Shown: piece after piece, positions 34,605-44,384 of the stretch
Layout of the letters: every line of letters begins with the position of its first letter
How positions within the stretch are numbered: the first letter of the stretch is position 1
Assembly (NCBI GenBank): GCA_033032865.1
Contig: JAWHQI010000001.1
Location: 1,944,001-2,008,000, forward strand
DNA: 64,000 bases
Reading direction: 5' to 3'
Origin: Dactylorhiza incarnata
Lineage: Eukaryota; Streptophyta; Magnoliopsida; Asparagales; Orchidaceae
Program-made: the position numbers and the translations under genes
The notes under the pieces: generated by a model
What the model was told of the DNA's origin: nothing
Seen by the model: only the letters and a program-made list of their open reading frames with translations
Database searches by the model: none

Positions 34605-35682
34605 TGAAAGTATCTAGTTGCGGCCTAAATCACCTAGAGGGGGGTGAATAGGTGGATTCTATGTCTTTACGCGGAATTAAGAATTATAACACAGAAAAGC
34701 ACACAATAAAGCACAGCACAGACACAAGGAACACAACGTAGATTTGAAACAATCTTCTTAAACTTCAGATGAAGTTTTTCTTCAGATCTTGAGAAATAGA
34801 TTTCTTCTTCTTGACAAAGAATCTCAATACGTTTAGAGGAAGAACGAAGAAATCTTGAGCGATTCTTTACTGGATCTGAGATGCTTGAATCTGTAGAAGA
34901 CGAATCACAAATAACAGCTTTGTCGGAGACGAAACTTGAGCGCGAGAGAGATCGGTCGAGACTTGCGATTCTTTCTGTTTGATTCGCGATTTTTGATTCG
35001 ATTCAGATTGATTGGATTAGATTCTTGGCTAAACGGAAATACATCAGGAGTATTTATACGGTCTTCTACAACGGTCATATGCGCGAAGTACGGATCTAAT
35101 TCCACGTGTACTGAACATAGGAGAAGCCCTAAGAAACGCGCATTCAAAAACGAACCGGAAGAATTACTGCAGACCGATTCGGTTAAATGGTATAACCGAA
35201 TGGCAATAACCGAATCGAATTCGGTTAAATGATATAACCGAATTGCAATAACCGAATTCGGTTATTCTAATTCTTCAAGGAAATTCGAACTATGATTCAC
35301 CGAATTCGATTATATCCATCCCAACTATATAGTCGAATTCGACTATATGTTTCTGAATGATATAACCGAATTTTACTTGGGAAAAATCCCTTTCTATGAA
35401 AAGTCCACCATCAGCTCCAGTCCTCCTTCTCTTGCACTTAGGAAATGAGGTACATCCCAATAGAGAGATCTCACATGAGCCAACACTTTGGTCTATACAA
35501 TGAGGGATTACATTGCACAAGCCTGTGTTTGACGACTCATTGAAAACTGACATTGGTTTGTACCTAGAGTGGAATGACCTGTCACAACACAGCTAAAGTG
35601 CATAATCAAATACAATTACAATTCATCCTAGTTTGAAGGGGACTTCTTCAAATCAGGGCTATTGTGGATACAATACCCAACA
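34605..35682 (-). repeat. Sirevirus 3' LTR with 256-bp deletion
   Basis: This LTR is 1078 bp. Relative to the 5' LTR it lacks exactly the equivalent of 44511-44766. It contains repeated ATTCGGTTAAAT / ATAACCGAAT words at 35187-35345. A TATA-like CGTATAAATACTCC on the minus strand lies near 35050-35065. Confidence 0.92.
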
Positions 35683-35698
35683 ATCTCCCCCTATTTGA
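35683..35698 (-). promoter_or_regulatory. Sirevirus polypurine tract
   Basis: On the minus strand AAATAGGGGGAGAT lies directly before the 3' LTR and primes plus-strand cDNA synthesis. Confidence 0.85.
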
Positions 35699-35810
35699 AG
35701 AAGTCAGAACCCTATCTACTGAGGTGAATTGCTAGGAGAAAAATAAATATAAGCAAGTAAAGAACTGAACTATGAAGCTATATATAGTCATCATAAACAA
35801 AAGATTGAAG

Positions 35811-35832
35811 TTCATAACACTATATAAATGTT
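35811..35832. repeat. Inverted repeat arm downstream of the third ORF
   Basis: Twenty-two bases, TTCATAACACTATATAAAT plus GTT, are the exact reverse complement of 38612-38633; weaker matching extends about 13 bp inward. It lies 11 bp beyond the stop of the third ORF. Confidence 0.9.
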
Positions 35833-35843
35833 CTTAAAAGAGA

Positions 35844-38477
35844 TCAGTTATCATGCTTCTTTCCCTTTTGATACTTCTTGAGCTGTCTCTCAAAATAAGC
35901 CTTCGGCTTCGGAAAATACTTCGGAGGAGGAGGAGCAGGCTTTTCATCTTCTTTATGATTTCTGATATGAATCTTTCTCTTCAGCATTGATGCTTGCCAT
36001 TTGTTAATTTCTTCCCGGTCATAAAAAGTTGATGGAAGTTCATTTGAACAGCTGATAAGTCTGAAATGATCCAGGATGATATTTCTTGATTCAGGGCTCC
36101 AGACTTCGCCATCAATCCTTCTTTGGTGAGGAGCTCCTGTACTAACAACTTTTGAGCCTTCAGCTCTCTGAGTATCCTGCCTTGGATTTGCTGCTCTGAA
36201 AGCATCTCTCATGAATCCAGATCCAGCAGCTTCAGATCTTTCAGATCTCACCCTTTTTCTAGATATTTTATTTTCATCATCAGACCAGATATAGCCTTCG
36301 GGAGGATCATATTCACCCTGAGGAGCAGCAAACTGACTGTCTGGATTAAATTCTTCAGAAGGAAAGGCTGGCTGCTCAGAAGATTGACCTGTCCCTTGGA
36401 AACCATGGGCATAGCCTCTTGATAGCTCATTATGCAACCAAACCTGATTTTGATGCAGATAACCATATAAGTCTTGAAATTTGCTATCAATACTTCTTGA
36501 AACTTCAGCAATCTGAGATTGAACATTTAACTGTGATTCCTGAATCCTTCCTTCTAACTCTCTATTTAAATCAAAGATTTGAGTTTGAATTCGTTCATGC
36601 AGTCTTTCCTCCCCCTTTCTGACTTCTTCAGATAGGGTTTGGATGATCTCTGTCTTGATAGCTTGGAGAGAGTTCTGAACTGAAGATCTTCCCTGTTGAT
36701 CATGCTGAAACATGTACTCTTGATTTTCAGAAAGCTTTGTAGTATTCTCACAAACGGCTTGTAATCCTTCCCCAACATGCTTAAGGGTGGATGCACCCAG
36801 AGAGAAGTACTCATCCTGTTTTTCTTTTACCTTGTCCATGCTGTGAGCTATAGATTGCAAGTGATTGCCCATTCCTTTGTCTATATCTCTGGTCTTGTCA
36901 AAGATTTGATGAATAGCAAATTCAAAGTACTTTTTCTGTTTGATAAGCATTTCTTCCATACTGAGTAGCATTGAGTCGACGGCAGAGGGAGGTTGATCTT
37001 GCAAGCGAGAAGAGATTCCAAAATCATCTTCTGCTACGAGGAAATCTGCTGAATCCACATCCTTCATATAGTGATAAAACTGTTGAACATCAAGAGTTTC
37101 TTCATTTTGAGCTGGAGGAGGGGAGGGTTCTTCATTTCTTCTGTCTTCGACTGTTATTTGGATTTTGTGCACCTTGGGAGCTTGCACAGATTTTCCCTTA
37201 ACTTTTGAAGTTGAGGCAGAGGGCCCAGCAACACTGTCATCTTCTATGAGGATAGTAACATGTTCAGGGGTTGTAGGAAGGTCTGCCTGCTCTTGCTTAT
37301 CTTCTTCAGGAGCAGAGAGATCAGAATGAACATTCTCCCCCTCAATTTGAGCGGGGATAGCAGCCTCAGGAGGAGCAGCTTGACCTTTCTCTGATTGACC
37401 TGTCTTCACAGCATCAATATTAGGATCATCTCCCCCTTCATCATCTCCATCACTGTCAATGTGGCTATCAGCATTTTCTTCTTTAGAAGGAGAGCTGTGA
37501 GGAGATGGAATCTTGGGAGATACGACTGTAGAACCCACTGGAGAGAGGGGAGGATTTGGTTCAGGCAGCTTGGAACACTCCCCCTTGGAGGGTTCACCTT
37601 CTTTCTCATTCAGGTTTTCACCCTGCTTCTCATTTTCTTTCTCACCATCTTGGTTCTCATGGTGTTGCTCAGCTTCCTGTTCACTCTCCTTCTTACTGGA
37701 TGGATCACTTTCTGTTTCACTGTCAGATTCAATGCGGGGAATTTTCTTAACTTTTGGAGCCCTGGGAGATATCACTCTTGACTCACCAACTTTCCTGGAC
37801 CACCTCTCAATCATAGAGGAGTCAATTCTTTTGAAATGATGGAGGGGAGTTCCATTCTTCATGTTGAATCTTGTTTTATCCAGACGGTAGAGATATAGAG
37901 AGAGAATTCTCCCAAAATTTGGGGTATTTAAACTAGCGGAGATTCTGTCAAACAACACACTTCCCCAGTCAACCCTTTTTCTGCAAATAACTGAACCCAG
38001 TAGCTTGAACATATCATTAGAGAGATAGTCGTGAGAGCCGACTTTACAGAGGAGAACCTTTCCCAAAATATCAGACAGTAATTTTCCTTCCTCATTCATC
38101 TGCTTTCGATAAATGGATTTTGTTCCTTTGGGCAAACCACAAAACCGGAGAGCTTGTTTGAAATCCTTTGGAGATAGAGTATCTGTTTCTGAAACTTCTG
38201 GTAGCTTGAGAAGCTTGGTCAGACTTGAAGAAGAAATTTTGATTTGGACATCACCAATCCTGCTTTTTATCACAGACCCTTGCTTTCTCAGTTCTGCATG
38301 CTTAAAGAATTTTAGAACCTCTGCTTCCAACACCTTGCAAGGATGTTCTAGAACATAGCCCAGACCGGCCACCTCAAGAATGAGAACGACGTTTCTGAAT
38401 TCATCTACTGAGGTGTCGAAACCAGTTCTGACTAGCTCACTTCCGAAGAGCAGCTTCTCTGAGGCTTTCTTAGGCAT
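35844..38477 (-). CDS. Sirevirus third ORF (env-like position), intact, 877 aa
   Basis: An uninterrupted frame lies between pol and the 3' LTR, where Sireviruses carry an env-like ORF. Residues 15-230 look globular (RTGFDTSVDEFRNVVLILEV, RKRVDWGSVLFDRI) and resemble the putative plant transposon protein domain, from memory. Residues 240-470 are acidic, Pro/Ser-rich and probably disordered. Residues about 500-685 are strongly helical with coiled-coil character. The C-terminus (about 845-877) is Lys/Pro-rich. I see no signal peptide and no membrane-length hydrophobic stretch (the longest is ~14 residues near 29-42), so a true envelope role is doubtful. Start 38477 is the first ATG. The 392-bp gap to pol contains tandem LTR-type motifs, and a 22-bp inverted repeat brackets the ORF. 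Function unknown. Confidence 0.85.
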   Translation of the reverse strand: MPKKASEKLLFGSELVRTGFDTSVDEFRNVVLILEVAGLGYVLEHPCKVLEAEVLKFFKHAELRKQGSVIKSRIGDVQIKISSSSLTKLLKLPEVSETDTLSPKDFKQALRFCGLPKGTKSIYRKQMNEEGKLLSDILGKVLLCKVGSHDYLSNDMFKLLGSVICRKRVDWGSVLFDRISASLNTPNFGRILSLYLYRLDKTRFNMKNGTPLHHFKRIDSSMIERWSRKVGESRVISPRAPKVKKIPRIESDSETESDPSSKKESEQEAEQHHENQDGEKENEKQGENLNEKEGEPSKGECSKLPEPNPPLSPVGSTVVSPKIPSPHSSPSKEENADSHIDSDGDDEGGDDPNIDAVKTGQSEKGQAAPPEAAIPAQIEGENVHSDLSAPEEDKQEQADLPTTPEHVTILIEDDSVAGPSASTSKVKGKSVQAPKVHKIQITVEDRRNEEPSPPPAQNEETLDVQQFYHYMKDVDSADFLVAEDDFGISSRLQDQPPSAVDSMLLSMEEMLIKQKKYFEFAIHQIFDKTRDIDKGMGNHLQSIAHSMDKVKEKQDEYFSLGASTLKHVGEGLQAVCENTTKLSENQEYMFQHDQQGRSSVQNSLQAIKTEIIQTLSEEVRKGEERLHERIQTQIFDLNRELEGRIQESQLNVQSQIAEVSRSIDSKFQDLYGYLHQNQVWLHNELSRGYAHGFQGTGQSSEQPAFPSEEFNPDSQFAAPQGEYDPPEGYIWSDDENKISRKRVRSERSEAAGSGFMRDAFRAANPRQDTQRAEGSKVVSTGAPHQRRIDGEVWSPESRNIILDHFRLISCSNELPSTFYDREEINKWQASMLKRKIHIRNHKEDEKPAPPPPKYFPKPKAYFERQLKKYQKGKKHDN

Positions 38478-38611
38478 TGCGTAGGTGTGGTGAGGAGGAA
38501 TCGGTTGAAGGAGGTGAGGATGCGAGCGAACCAGACGAGCGGCGGTTGGAGAAGAGAACCACGAACGGACGCACGATTCGGAGTCAAGGGTTTCGAATTT
38601 CTCTCTTAAGG

Positions 38612-38633
38612 AACATTTATATAGTGTTATGAA
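38612..38633. repeat. Inverted repeat arm upstream of the third ORF
   Basis: Exact reverse complement of 35811-35832, located 134 bp upstream of the third ORF start. Together the arms delimit a 2.82-kb cassette. Confidence 0.9.
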
Positions 38634-38758
38634 GATTTAGAGAGAGCGCGTACCTGAGATTTGAACCGTGACCCTTCAAATTCCATTTAGGAAAGAATTG
38701 AATTCCAGAAAATTCGTCATTCGGCTAAAGGAATTAGTCGAATTCGGTTAATCGATAT

Positions 38759-38822
38759 CGCCGGATTCGGTTAAATAGAATCGCCGGATTCGGTTAAATA
38801 GAATCGCCGAATTCGGTTAAAT
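38759..38822. repeat. 23-bp tandem repeat between pol and the third ORF
   Basis: Two full and one partial copies of CGCCGGATTCGGTTAAATAG + AAT occur here. The core ATTCGGTTAAAT also occurs several times in both LTRs, so this may be a duplicated LTR control motif serving the third ORF. Confidence 0.8.
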
Positions 38823-38869
38823 GAAGGTTCGACAAAACATCTTTTTGACTTCTGAGATTCTGAGAGTCT

Positions 38870-41800
38870 CTAAGAGTCTTTGTTTAACATACCAAGCTCC
38901 ATTTTGAAATAATTGAACTTTGATTCGTCGAGCGGCTTAGTGAAAATATCTGCAATTTGCCGATCCGTCGGGACATAGCTAAGATCAATGTCCTTGTGCT
39001 CCACATGCTCTCGGATGAAGTGATAACGAATCTCTATGTGCTTTGTCCTGCTGTGAGACACGGGATTGTTGGCAATTGCTATGGCGCTTGATGAATCACA
39101 GTACATAGGAATTTCTTTGAGCTTTAGGTTGTAATCCTCAAGTTGGTTCCTTATCCAGAGCAATTGTGCACAACAACTGCCTGCAGAGATATACTCCGAT
39201 TCAGCAGTTGAGATAGCAACACAATTTTGCTTCTTACTACTCCAGGAGATGAGCCGTTTTCCTAAGAATTGGCACGTTCCTGAAGTACTTTTCCTGTCAT
39301 CTTTGCTTCCTGCAAAATCAGCATCTGAAAAACCAGTGAGCTCGAAATCATTACTTCTTGGGTACCATAAGCCAAGATTTGGTGTGCCTTTAAGGTATCT
39401 CAAAATCCGCTTTGCAGCTGAGTAGTGAGATTCCTTAGTGTTCACCTGAAATCTAGCACAAACACATGTTGAAAACATTATATCCGGTCTACTTGCGGTA
39501 AGGTAGAGCAAGGATCCAATTATGCTTCTAAACTTGGTTTCATCAAAAGGTTTCCCTTTCTCATCCTTGTCTAGAGACATAGCTGAACCCATTGGAGTCC
39601 TCATAGAGGTTGCATTCTCCATTCCGAATTTCTTAATTAACTCTTTGGTAAACTTCGTCTGAGAGATGAAAATTCCATCTTCAGATTGCTTTACCTGAAG
39701 TCCTAAGAAATACTTCAGCTCTCCCATACTACTCATTTCAAATTTCCCTTGCATCAAGTTGGAAAACTTTTTGCAGAGGATATCATCGGTAGACCCGAAA
39801 ATAATGTCATCGACATAGATTTGCACTAGCAAAATCTTGCCTTTTACTTCCCTAAGAAATAATGTCTTGTCTATCTTGCCTCTTGTGAATTTGTTTTCAA
39901 GGAGGAAGCTAGACAACGTCTCATACCAAGCACGGGGAGCTTGCTTGAGACCATATAAAGCTTTTCGAAGAAAATAAACATGATCAGGAAATGAGGAGTC
40001 CACGAAACCTGGGGGTTGTTCTACGTATACTTCTTCCTTTATATCACCATTAAGGAAGGCTGACTTCACGTCCATTTGATAGACTTTAAATCCTTTGTGA
40101 GCAGCATACGCTAGAAACAACCTGATCGCTTCAAGCCTTGCTACGGGAGCAAAAGTTTGATCGAAGTCGATCCCTTCTTCTTGTCTATACCCTTGAGCAA
40201 CAAGTCGGGCCTTGTTCTTGATGATCACACCATCCTCGTCCAACTTGTTTCTGAATACCCATTTTGTTCCAATGACATTCTGTCCTTTGGGTCTGGGTAC
40301 AAGCGTCCACACTTTGCATCTCTTAAATTGATTGAGTTCTTCTTGCATTGCTATGATCCATGAAGCATCGTTCTTTGCTTCATCGAATTTCTTTGGCTCA
40401 ACCTGTGAAAGAAAACTTAAGTGTAAAACTTCATTAGCTGTACCTCTTCTTGTTCTAACACCAACATGGGTATCTCCAATAATTTGCTCTGCAGGATGGT
40501 CCCTTAAGTGTCGGATCATTCCAGCATTTGGATGTCCACGGGGTTCCTGCACTTCCGGTACATCTTCATCTTCTTGAGGTTCATCTTCCTCATGGGCGGA
40601 TGGAATGTTGACTTCAATAGACTTTGGAGCATCTTCCTTTACAGCTTCTTCCAAGTTTATGTCCTTGAACCTTGCATCTGCATCTTCAACAAAAACACTA
40701 GAAGAACTGCTTTGAAGCATACTAGTTTCATCAAATATAACATTATAAGTTTCTTCTACAACCAGGGTTTTCTTGTTGAAAATCCTATATGCCCTACTAT
40801 GGCTACTATATCCTACGAAAATACCTTCAAAACATTTTTCACTAAACTTAGTTTTGTAATATTTCCCGTTATTAAGCACGAAGCATTTACTGCCAAAGAT
40901 TCTAAAATAAGACAGGGTTGGCTTCTTGCCCTTCAGGAGTTCATAAGGAGTCTTATGATGGTTCTTGTTGATTAGTGCTCTGTTTTGCACGTGGCAGGCA
41001 GTGTTGATGCCTTCAGCCCAGAAGTATTCTGGGAGAGAAGAGTCACTCAACATTGTTCTGCAAGCCTCTATGAGTGTTCTATTCTTTCTCTCAGCTACTC
41101 CATTTTGTTGTGAAGTACGAGGAGAGGAAAACTCATGAAAGATACCTAGGCTTTCACAAAATTCGGTCATAGCCCCAGACTTGAATTCTGTACCGTGGTC
41201 ACTTCTGATTTTGACCACAGAACATTCCAGTTCATTCTGAATTTGCTTGACGAATGTGGTGAACGAGTCAAAGGTGTCTGACTTGTGTTTCAGAAAGAAT
41301 ACCCAAGCAAAGCGTGAGTAATCATCAACAATAACCAGCGTATAAGACTTGCCTCCTAAACTTCGGATTGGCATGGGACCAAACAAGTCCATATGGAGCA
41401 GATATAAGCATCTGGTAGAATCTTTGCCAATAATGCTTTTAAAGGTAGCCCGAGTCTGCTTACCCATTTGGCAGGCGTGACAAGGTCTCTCTTTAATGCA
41501 CTTAACATCTGGAGCATCACGAACTAAGTTGTGAGAGAATAACATACTTATTGTTTTGAAATTAATATGTGCTAGTCTCTTGTGCCACTGGTCACAAAGA
41601 GATGCACTGTCTTTTGCTAAAAGACACACTGGTGTAGAAGAGTCTAAACAAAGAAAATTTAAGCAGAAAATATTCCTACTCCGAGTGCCTGTTAAAATAG
41701 TTTCTGACGTATCAGACGACTTTATCAAGCACTTGTCCTTGTAGAACTCAACCATATAGCCTTTATCACATAGTTGACTTATGCTAATTAGATTATGTTG

Positions 41801-42022
41801 TAATCCTTTGACATAAGCTACATCTGTGAAAGAGACTATACCGTTGGTTATCATACCGTAGCCTTTCGTGATTCCCCGATCAGATCCGCCAAAAATAACT
41901 TTTGGTCCATCCTTCACGGGTGTATACTCTTGTAACAAACTTCTTGTTCCGGTCATGTGCCGAGAACATCCACTGTCCAAGTACCATATTGGATTTGAAT
42001 TGGCCTTTGGACATACATGCAA
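38870..42022 (-). CDS. pol: Sirevirus pol: protease, integrase, RT, RNase H
   Basis: This is a 1050-codon open frame with all catalytic residues visible. Protease: [13 protein letters not shown] (Asp16). Integrase: His147, His152, Cys181, Cys184 zinc site, then Asp212, Asp275 (IRSDHGTEF) and Glu311. [12 protein letters not shown] near 650 and YVDD at 736-739. RNase H: FSDADFAG (Asp900), AESEY (Glu941), YCDSSSA (Asp976). No frame starts naturally with Met here: TTG at 42022 directly follows an in-frame TGA, so translation must come from gag by readthrough or frameshift, or this copy is mutated at the junction. The products process the polyprotein, copy the RNA and integrate the cDNA. Confidence 0.93.
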   Translation of the reverse strand: MHVCPKANSNPIWYLDSGCSRHMTGTRSLLQEYTPVKDGPKVIFGGSDRGITKGYGMITNGIVSFTDVAYVKGLQHNLISISQLCDKGYMVEFYKDKCLIKSSDTSETILTGTRSRNIFCLNFLCLDSSTPVCLLAKDSASLCDQWHKRLAHINFKTISMLFSHNLVRDAPDVKCIKERPCHACQMGKQTRATFKSIIGKDSTRCLYLLHMDLFGPMPIRSLGGKSYTLVIVDDYSRFAWVFFLKHKSDTFDSFTTFVKQIQNELECSVVKIRSDHGTEFKSGAMTEFCESLGIFHEFSSPRTSQQNGVAERKNRTLIEACRTMLSDSSLPEYFWAEGINTACHVQNRALINKNHHKTPYELLKGKKPTLSYFRIFGSKCFVLNNGKYYKTKFSEKCFEGIFVGYSSHSRAYRIFNKKTLVVEETYNVIFDETSMLQSSSSSVFVEDADARFKDINLEEAVKEDAPKSIEVNIPSAHEEDEPQEDEDVPEVQEPRGHPNAGMIRHLRDHPAEQIIGDTHVGVRTRRGTANEVLHLSFLSQVEPKKFDEAKNDASWIIAMQEELNQFKRCKVWTLVPRPKGQNVIGTKWVFRNKLDEDGVIIKNKARLVAQGYRQEEGIDFDQTFAPVARLEAIRLFLAYAAHKGFKVYQMDVKSAFLNGDIKEEVYVEQPPGFVDSSFPDHVYFLRKALYGLKQAPRAWYETLSSFLLENKFTRGKIDKTLFLREVKGKILLVQIYVDDIIFGSTDDILCKKFSNLMQGKFEMSSMGELKYFLGLQVKQSEDGIFISQTKFTKELIKKFGMENATSMRTPMGSAMSLDKDEKGKPFDETKFRSIIGSLLYLTASRPDIMFSTCVCARFQVNTKESHYSAAKRILRYLKGTPNLGLWYPRSNDFELTGFSDADFAGSKDDRKSTSGTCQFLGKRLISWSSKKQNCVAISTAESEYISAGSCCAQLLWIRNQLEDYNLKLKEIPMYCDSSSAIAIANNPVSHSRTKHIEIRYHFIREHVEHKDIDLSYVPTDRQIADIFTKPLDESKFNYFKMELGMLNKDS

Positions 42023-42214
42023 TCAATAATCAATTGCCCTTAGGAACCCAAACAGATTTGGGTCCTTGGCTTCTTGTCAGATGACCACCAATTTGAGTGT
42101 TAACAGTGCGAGGAGTCACTCTTGCATTGTTACCTCGTGGGGTCTTAACATAACTGTAATTAAACCAGCAATCTATGGCGAAGTGACCAACTTTGCCACA
42201 GCACCAACAATCAA
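42023..42214 (-). pseudogene. Second gag zinc knuckle and linker, out of frame
   Basis: Between the stop of the gag frame (42211) and the pol frame, a third frame encodes CWCCGKVGHFAIDC, a second zinc knuckle, and a linker ending WVPKGN before TGA. In related Sireviruses this stretch precedes the protease. Its different frame implies one indel on each side, or a stop plus programmed shifts. Confidence 0.75.
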
Positions 42215-44307
42215 ATCGGTTGTACCTTGTTCTCCTGCTTTACCTTTTGAACGGGAGGTCTAGTAGGAGCAACCTTCTTAGAGGTGGATGCCTCATGTTT
42301 GCAGCAAACACAGGGTTCCATCTTCTCATTAGGCTTAGCACTAACAGATTTAACTTTTGGTGCTTTCTTTGCAACTGATCCATGAACAAATGGACCATGG
42401 TCTTTGAGAATTACTTCTTCATAAGGCGCCTTGAAAGGAGTCGAGTCAAAGTTTCGAGGTCGGCTCCATCCCTGATATCTATTGCTAGATTTAACAGGTA
42501 TTGGTCTAGTGAGATGACCATAGGATGTTTCAAAGTCAAGCGGGTTTGTCGGAAAAACGACCTTCTTGAACGAAGGTTGACTTTGATCAGCCTTCCCTTT
42601 ACCTCTTTTGGCTCTTATCTCGGCAGCCTTACTATTTTCAGCCTCATGACCAATGCCACTAACCTTCCCAGGAGTGGAGAACTTATAAATAAGAGGAAGA
42701 ACATTTTTTGGCTTGTTGAAGCTTTCTGATATTTTCTTCTCTGCCACCAGCTTTTCTTCCAGTTCAGTTATAAGTTTCTCTTTCAGAATTGATGATTCAG
42801 TAGAGCTTCTTAATTCCTCCTTCAAGGATTGGACTTCATTTCCGAGGGGAGTTAATCTTTCGATTTCCTCTCTCAGAGCCGATTCCACGTTCTTGAGAGA
42901 GACAATTTCTTTTGCTTGAGATCTGACAACCTTGCGGCATTTGTCAAAACTTTGCAAAAGAGCTTTGTACTGAGTCATTAATTCTGACTCATCCTGTGAA
43001 TAATAGTCTTCATTTGCTCTGGATGCAGTTTCACACTCAGAGGCAGAAAGAGGAGTATGAAGATTTACCTTTGCCTTATATGAGGTGTCGCTTGCTTCAT
43101 CATCCGTTTGTGCCATAAGCCCAAAGTAGGCTTCTTCATCAGTGCTTGACACCTCTGAGTCGCTGTCACTCAGAGTCTTTGGCTTCTTTGCAATGAGGCT
43201 CTTTTCTTTCCTTTTACCTTTGTAGGATTTCTTATCCTCTTTCTTTGAGCCTTCCTTTTTCTTGTATGGACACTCCGCAATCATGTGTCCTGGCTTATTA
43301 CAGCAATAGCAAATGATATCGTTAGAAGAATGTTTACTAGGTTTAGATTTATACCTGTCATCTTCATGCTTCTTTTTGTGATGATCCTCATTACGGTTTG
43401 ATCTTCTATGACGAGAAGACGAGGTTTGACCTCTCATGTTCCTTTGTTTGTTAAAGAACTTTTTGAACTGCTTGGAGAGTAAAGAGAACTCTTCATCTGA
43501 CATTTCTGAGCCTGAGGGGCTAGCATCAGATTTATCTTCATCAGAGGAGGATCTCCTGACAGGTGGGAGAGCCTTGCCTTTTCTTGAACTTACAGCTTTA
43601 AGTGCAGTGGACTTCTCCCTTCCAGAGGCTCTGGTTCCTTCTTCTTCAGCTTTACGGGTGTTCAACTTTAATTCATGGGACAGGAGCTTCCCAAACAACA
43701 TTTGTGGCTCCGTTGATCCGAGTTTTCCGAATTCTCTAATGGCTATAACTTTAGTGTCCCATTCTTTGGTCAGGGATCTTAGGAATTTATCATTAAGTTC
43801 GCCAGTAGTGAATTCACGATCATAGTTCCTAAGACCATTTACGATCTTAAAGAACTTCTCATAAGTATCAGAAATGGATTCACCAGAGCGTTGCTTGAAG
43901 GCTTCGTATTCTTGGTTCAGCAATGATCTTCGATCATCCCTTACTTCATCTGTTCCTTCCATCAGAACAACCAGAGAGTCCCACATTTCCTTGGCGGACT
44001 TGCAGTGAAGAAGATTCTGCAACATGGAATCATCGACTGCACCTGCAATGATATTCTTTGCCTTCTTGTCCAGAGAGACCAGTGCAATCTCATCCTTTGT
44101 AAGTTCCAGCATCTTCTTGGCGACCATAATTGTAGAGTTTATGGAAGATGGTTTCATAGGAACATGAGGACCTTCTTCCACAATCTGAAATATTCTTGGA
44201 TCAGCAGCCTCCATGAAGAATCTGACTCTCTCCTTCCACATAGGAAAATTCTCTTTTGTGCAGACTGGAAGCTTGACGGAATCCTTGGTCTTATCCATGC
44301 CAGACAT
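42211..44307 (-). CDS. gag: Sirevirus gag (698 codons)
   Basis: The start at 44307 lies 77 bp from the 5' LTR (44385). Residues 17-215 form the UBN2/retrotrans-gag-like capsid region (FPMWKERVRFFMEA, KEMWDSLVVLMEG, EKFFKIVNGLRNY). A Lys/Ser-rich linker follows, then a zinc knuckle with Cys333, Cys336, His341, Cys346. An acidic region and a coiled coil near 440-550 come next. Long gag proteins with an extended C-terminal half are usual in Sireviruses. The frame ends before the second knuckle found at 42023-42214. It would package element RNA into particles in the cytoplasm. Confidence 0.9.
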   Translation of the reverse strand: MSGMDKTKDSVKLPVCTKENFPMWKERVRFFMEAADPRIFQIVEEGPHVPMKPSSINSTIMVAKKMLELTKDEIALVSLDKKAKNIIAGAVDDSMLQNLLHCKSAKEMWDSLVVLMEGTDEVRDDRRSLLNQEYEAFKQRSGESISDTYEKFFKIVNGLRNYDREFTTGELNDKFLRSLTKEWDTKVIAIREFGKLGSTEPQMLFGKLLSHELKLNTRKAEEEGTRASGREKSTALKAVSSRKGKALPPVRRSSSDEDKSDASPSGSEMSDEEFSLLSKQFKKFFNKQRNMRGQTSSSRHRRSNRNEDHHKKKHEDDRYKSKPSKHSSNDIICYCCNKPGHMIAECPYKKKEGSKKEDKKSYKGKRKEKSLIAKKPKTLSDSDSEVSSTDEEAYFGLMAQTDDEASDTSYKAKVNLHTPLSASECETASRANEDYYSQDESELMTQYKALLQSFDKCRKVVRSQAKEIVSLKNVESALREEIERLTPLGNEVQSLKEELRSSTESSILKEKLITELEEKLVAEKKISESFNKPKNVLPLIYKFSTPGKVSGIGHEAENSKAAEIRAKRGKGKADQSQPSFKKVVFPTNPLDFETSYGHLTRPIPVKSSNRYQGWSRPRNFDSTPFKAPYEEVILKDHGPFVHGSVAKKAPKVKSVSAKPNEKMEPCVCCKHEASTSKKVAPTRPPVQKVKQENKVQPI

Positions 44308-44370
44308 ACTTGTTCAGGCAACTAGATGAGGAGGCCTTGTTCAAGGTGTTAACCTATAGCGAACAACCTA

Positions 44371-44382
44371 CCTCTGATACCA
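44371..44382 (-). promoter_or_regulatory. Sirevirus primer-binding site
   Basis: TGGTATCAGAGG on the minus strand, 2 bases from the 5' LTR, is complementary to the 3' end of initiator-Met tRNA. Confidence 0.9.
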
Positions 44383-44384
44383 AT

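Noticed and set aside
37395..37839. Open frames on the plus strand opposite the Sirevirus third ORF
   Set aside because: They are shadows of the low-complexity acidic region; no start context or similarity.
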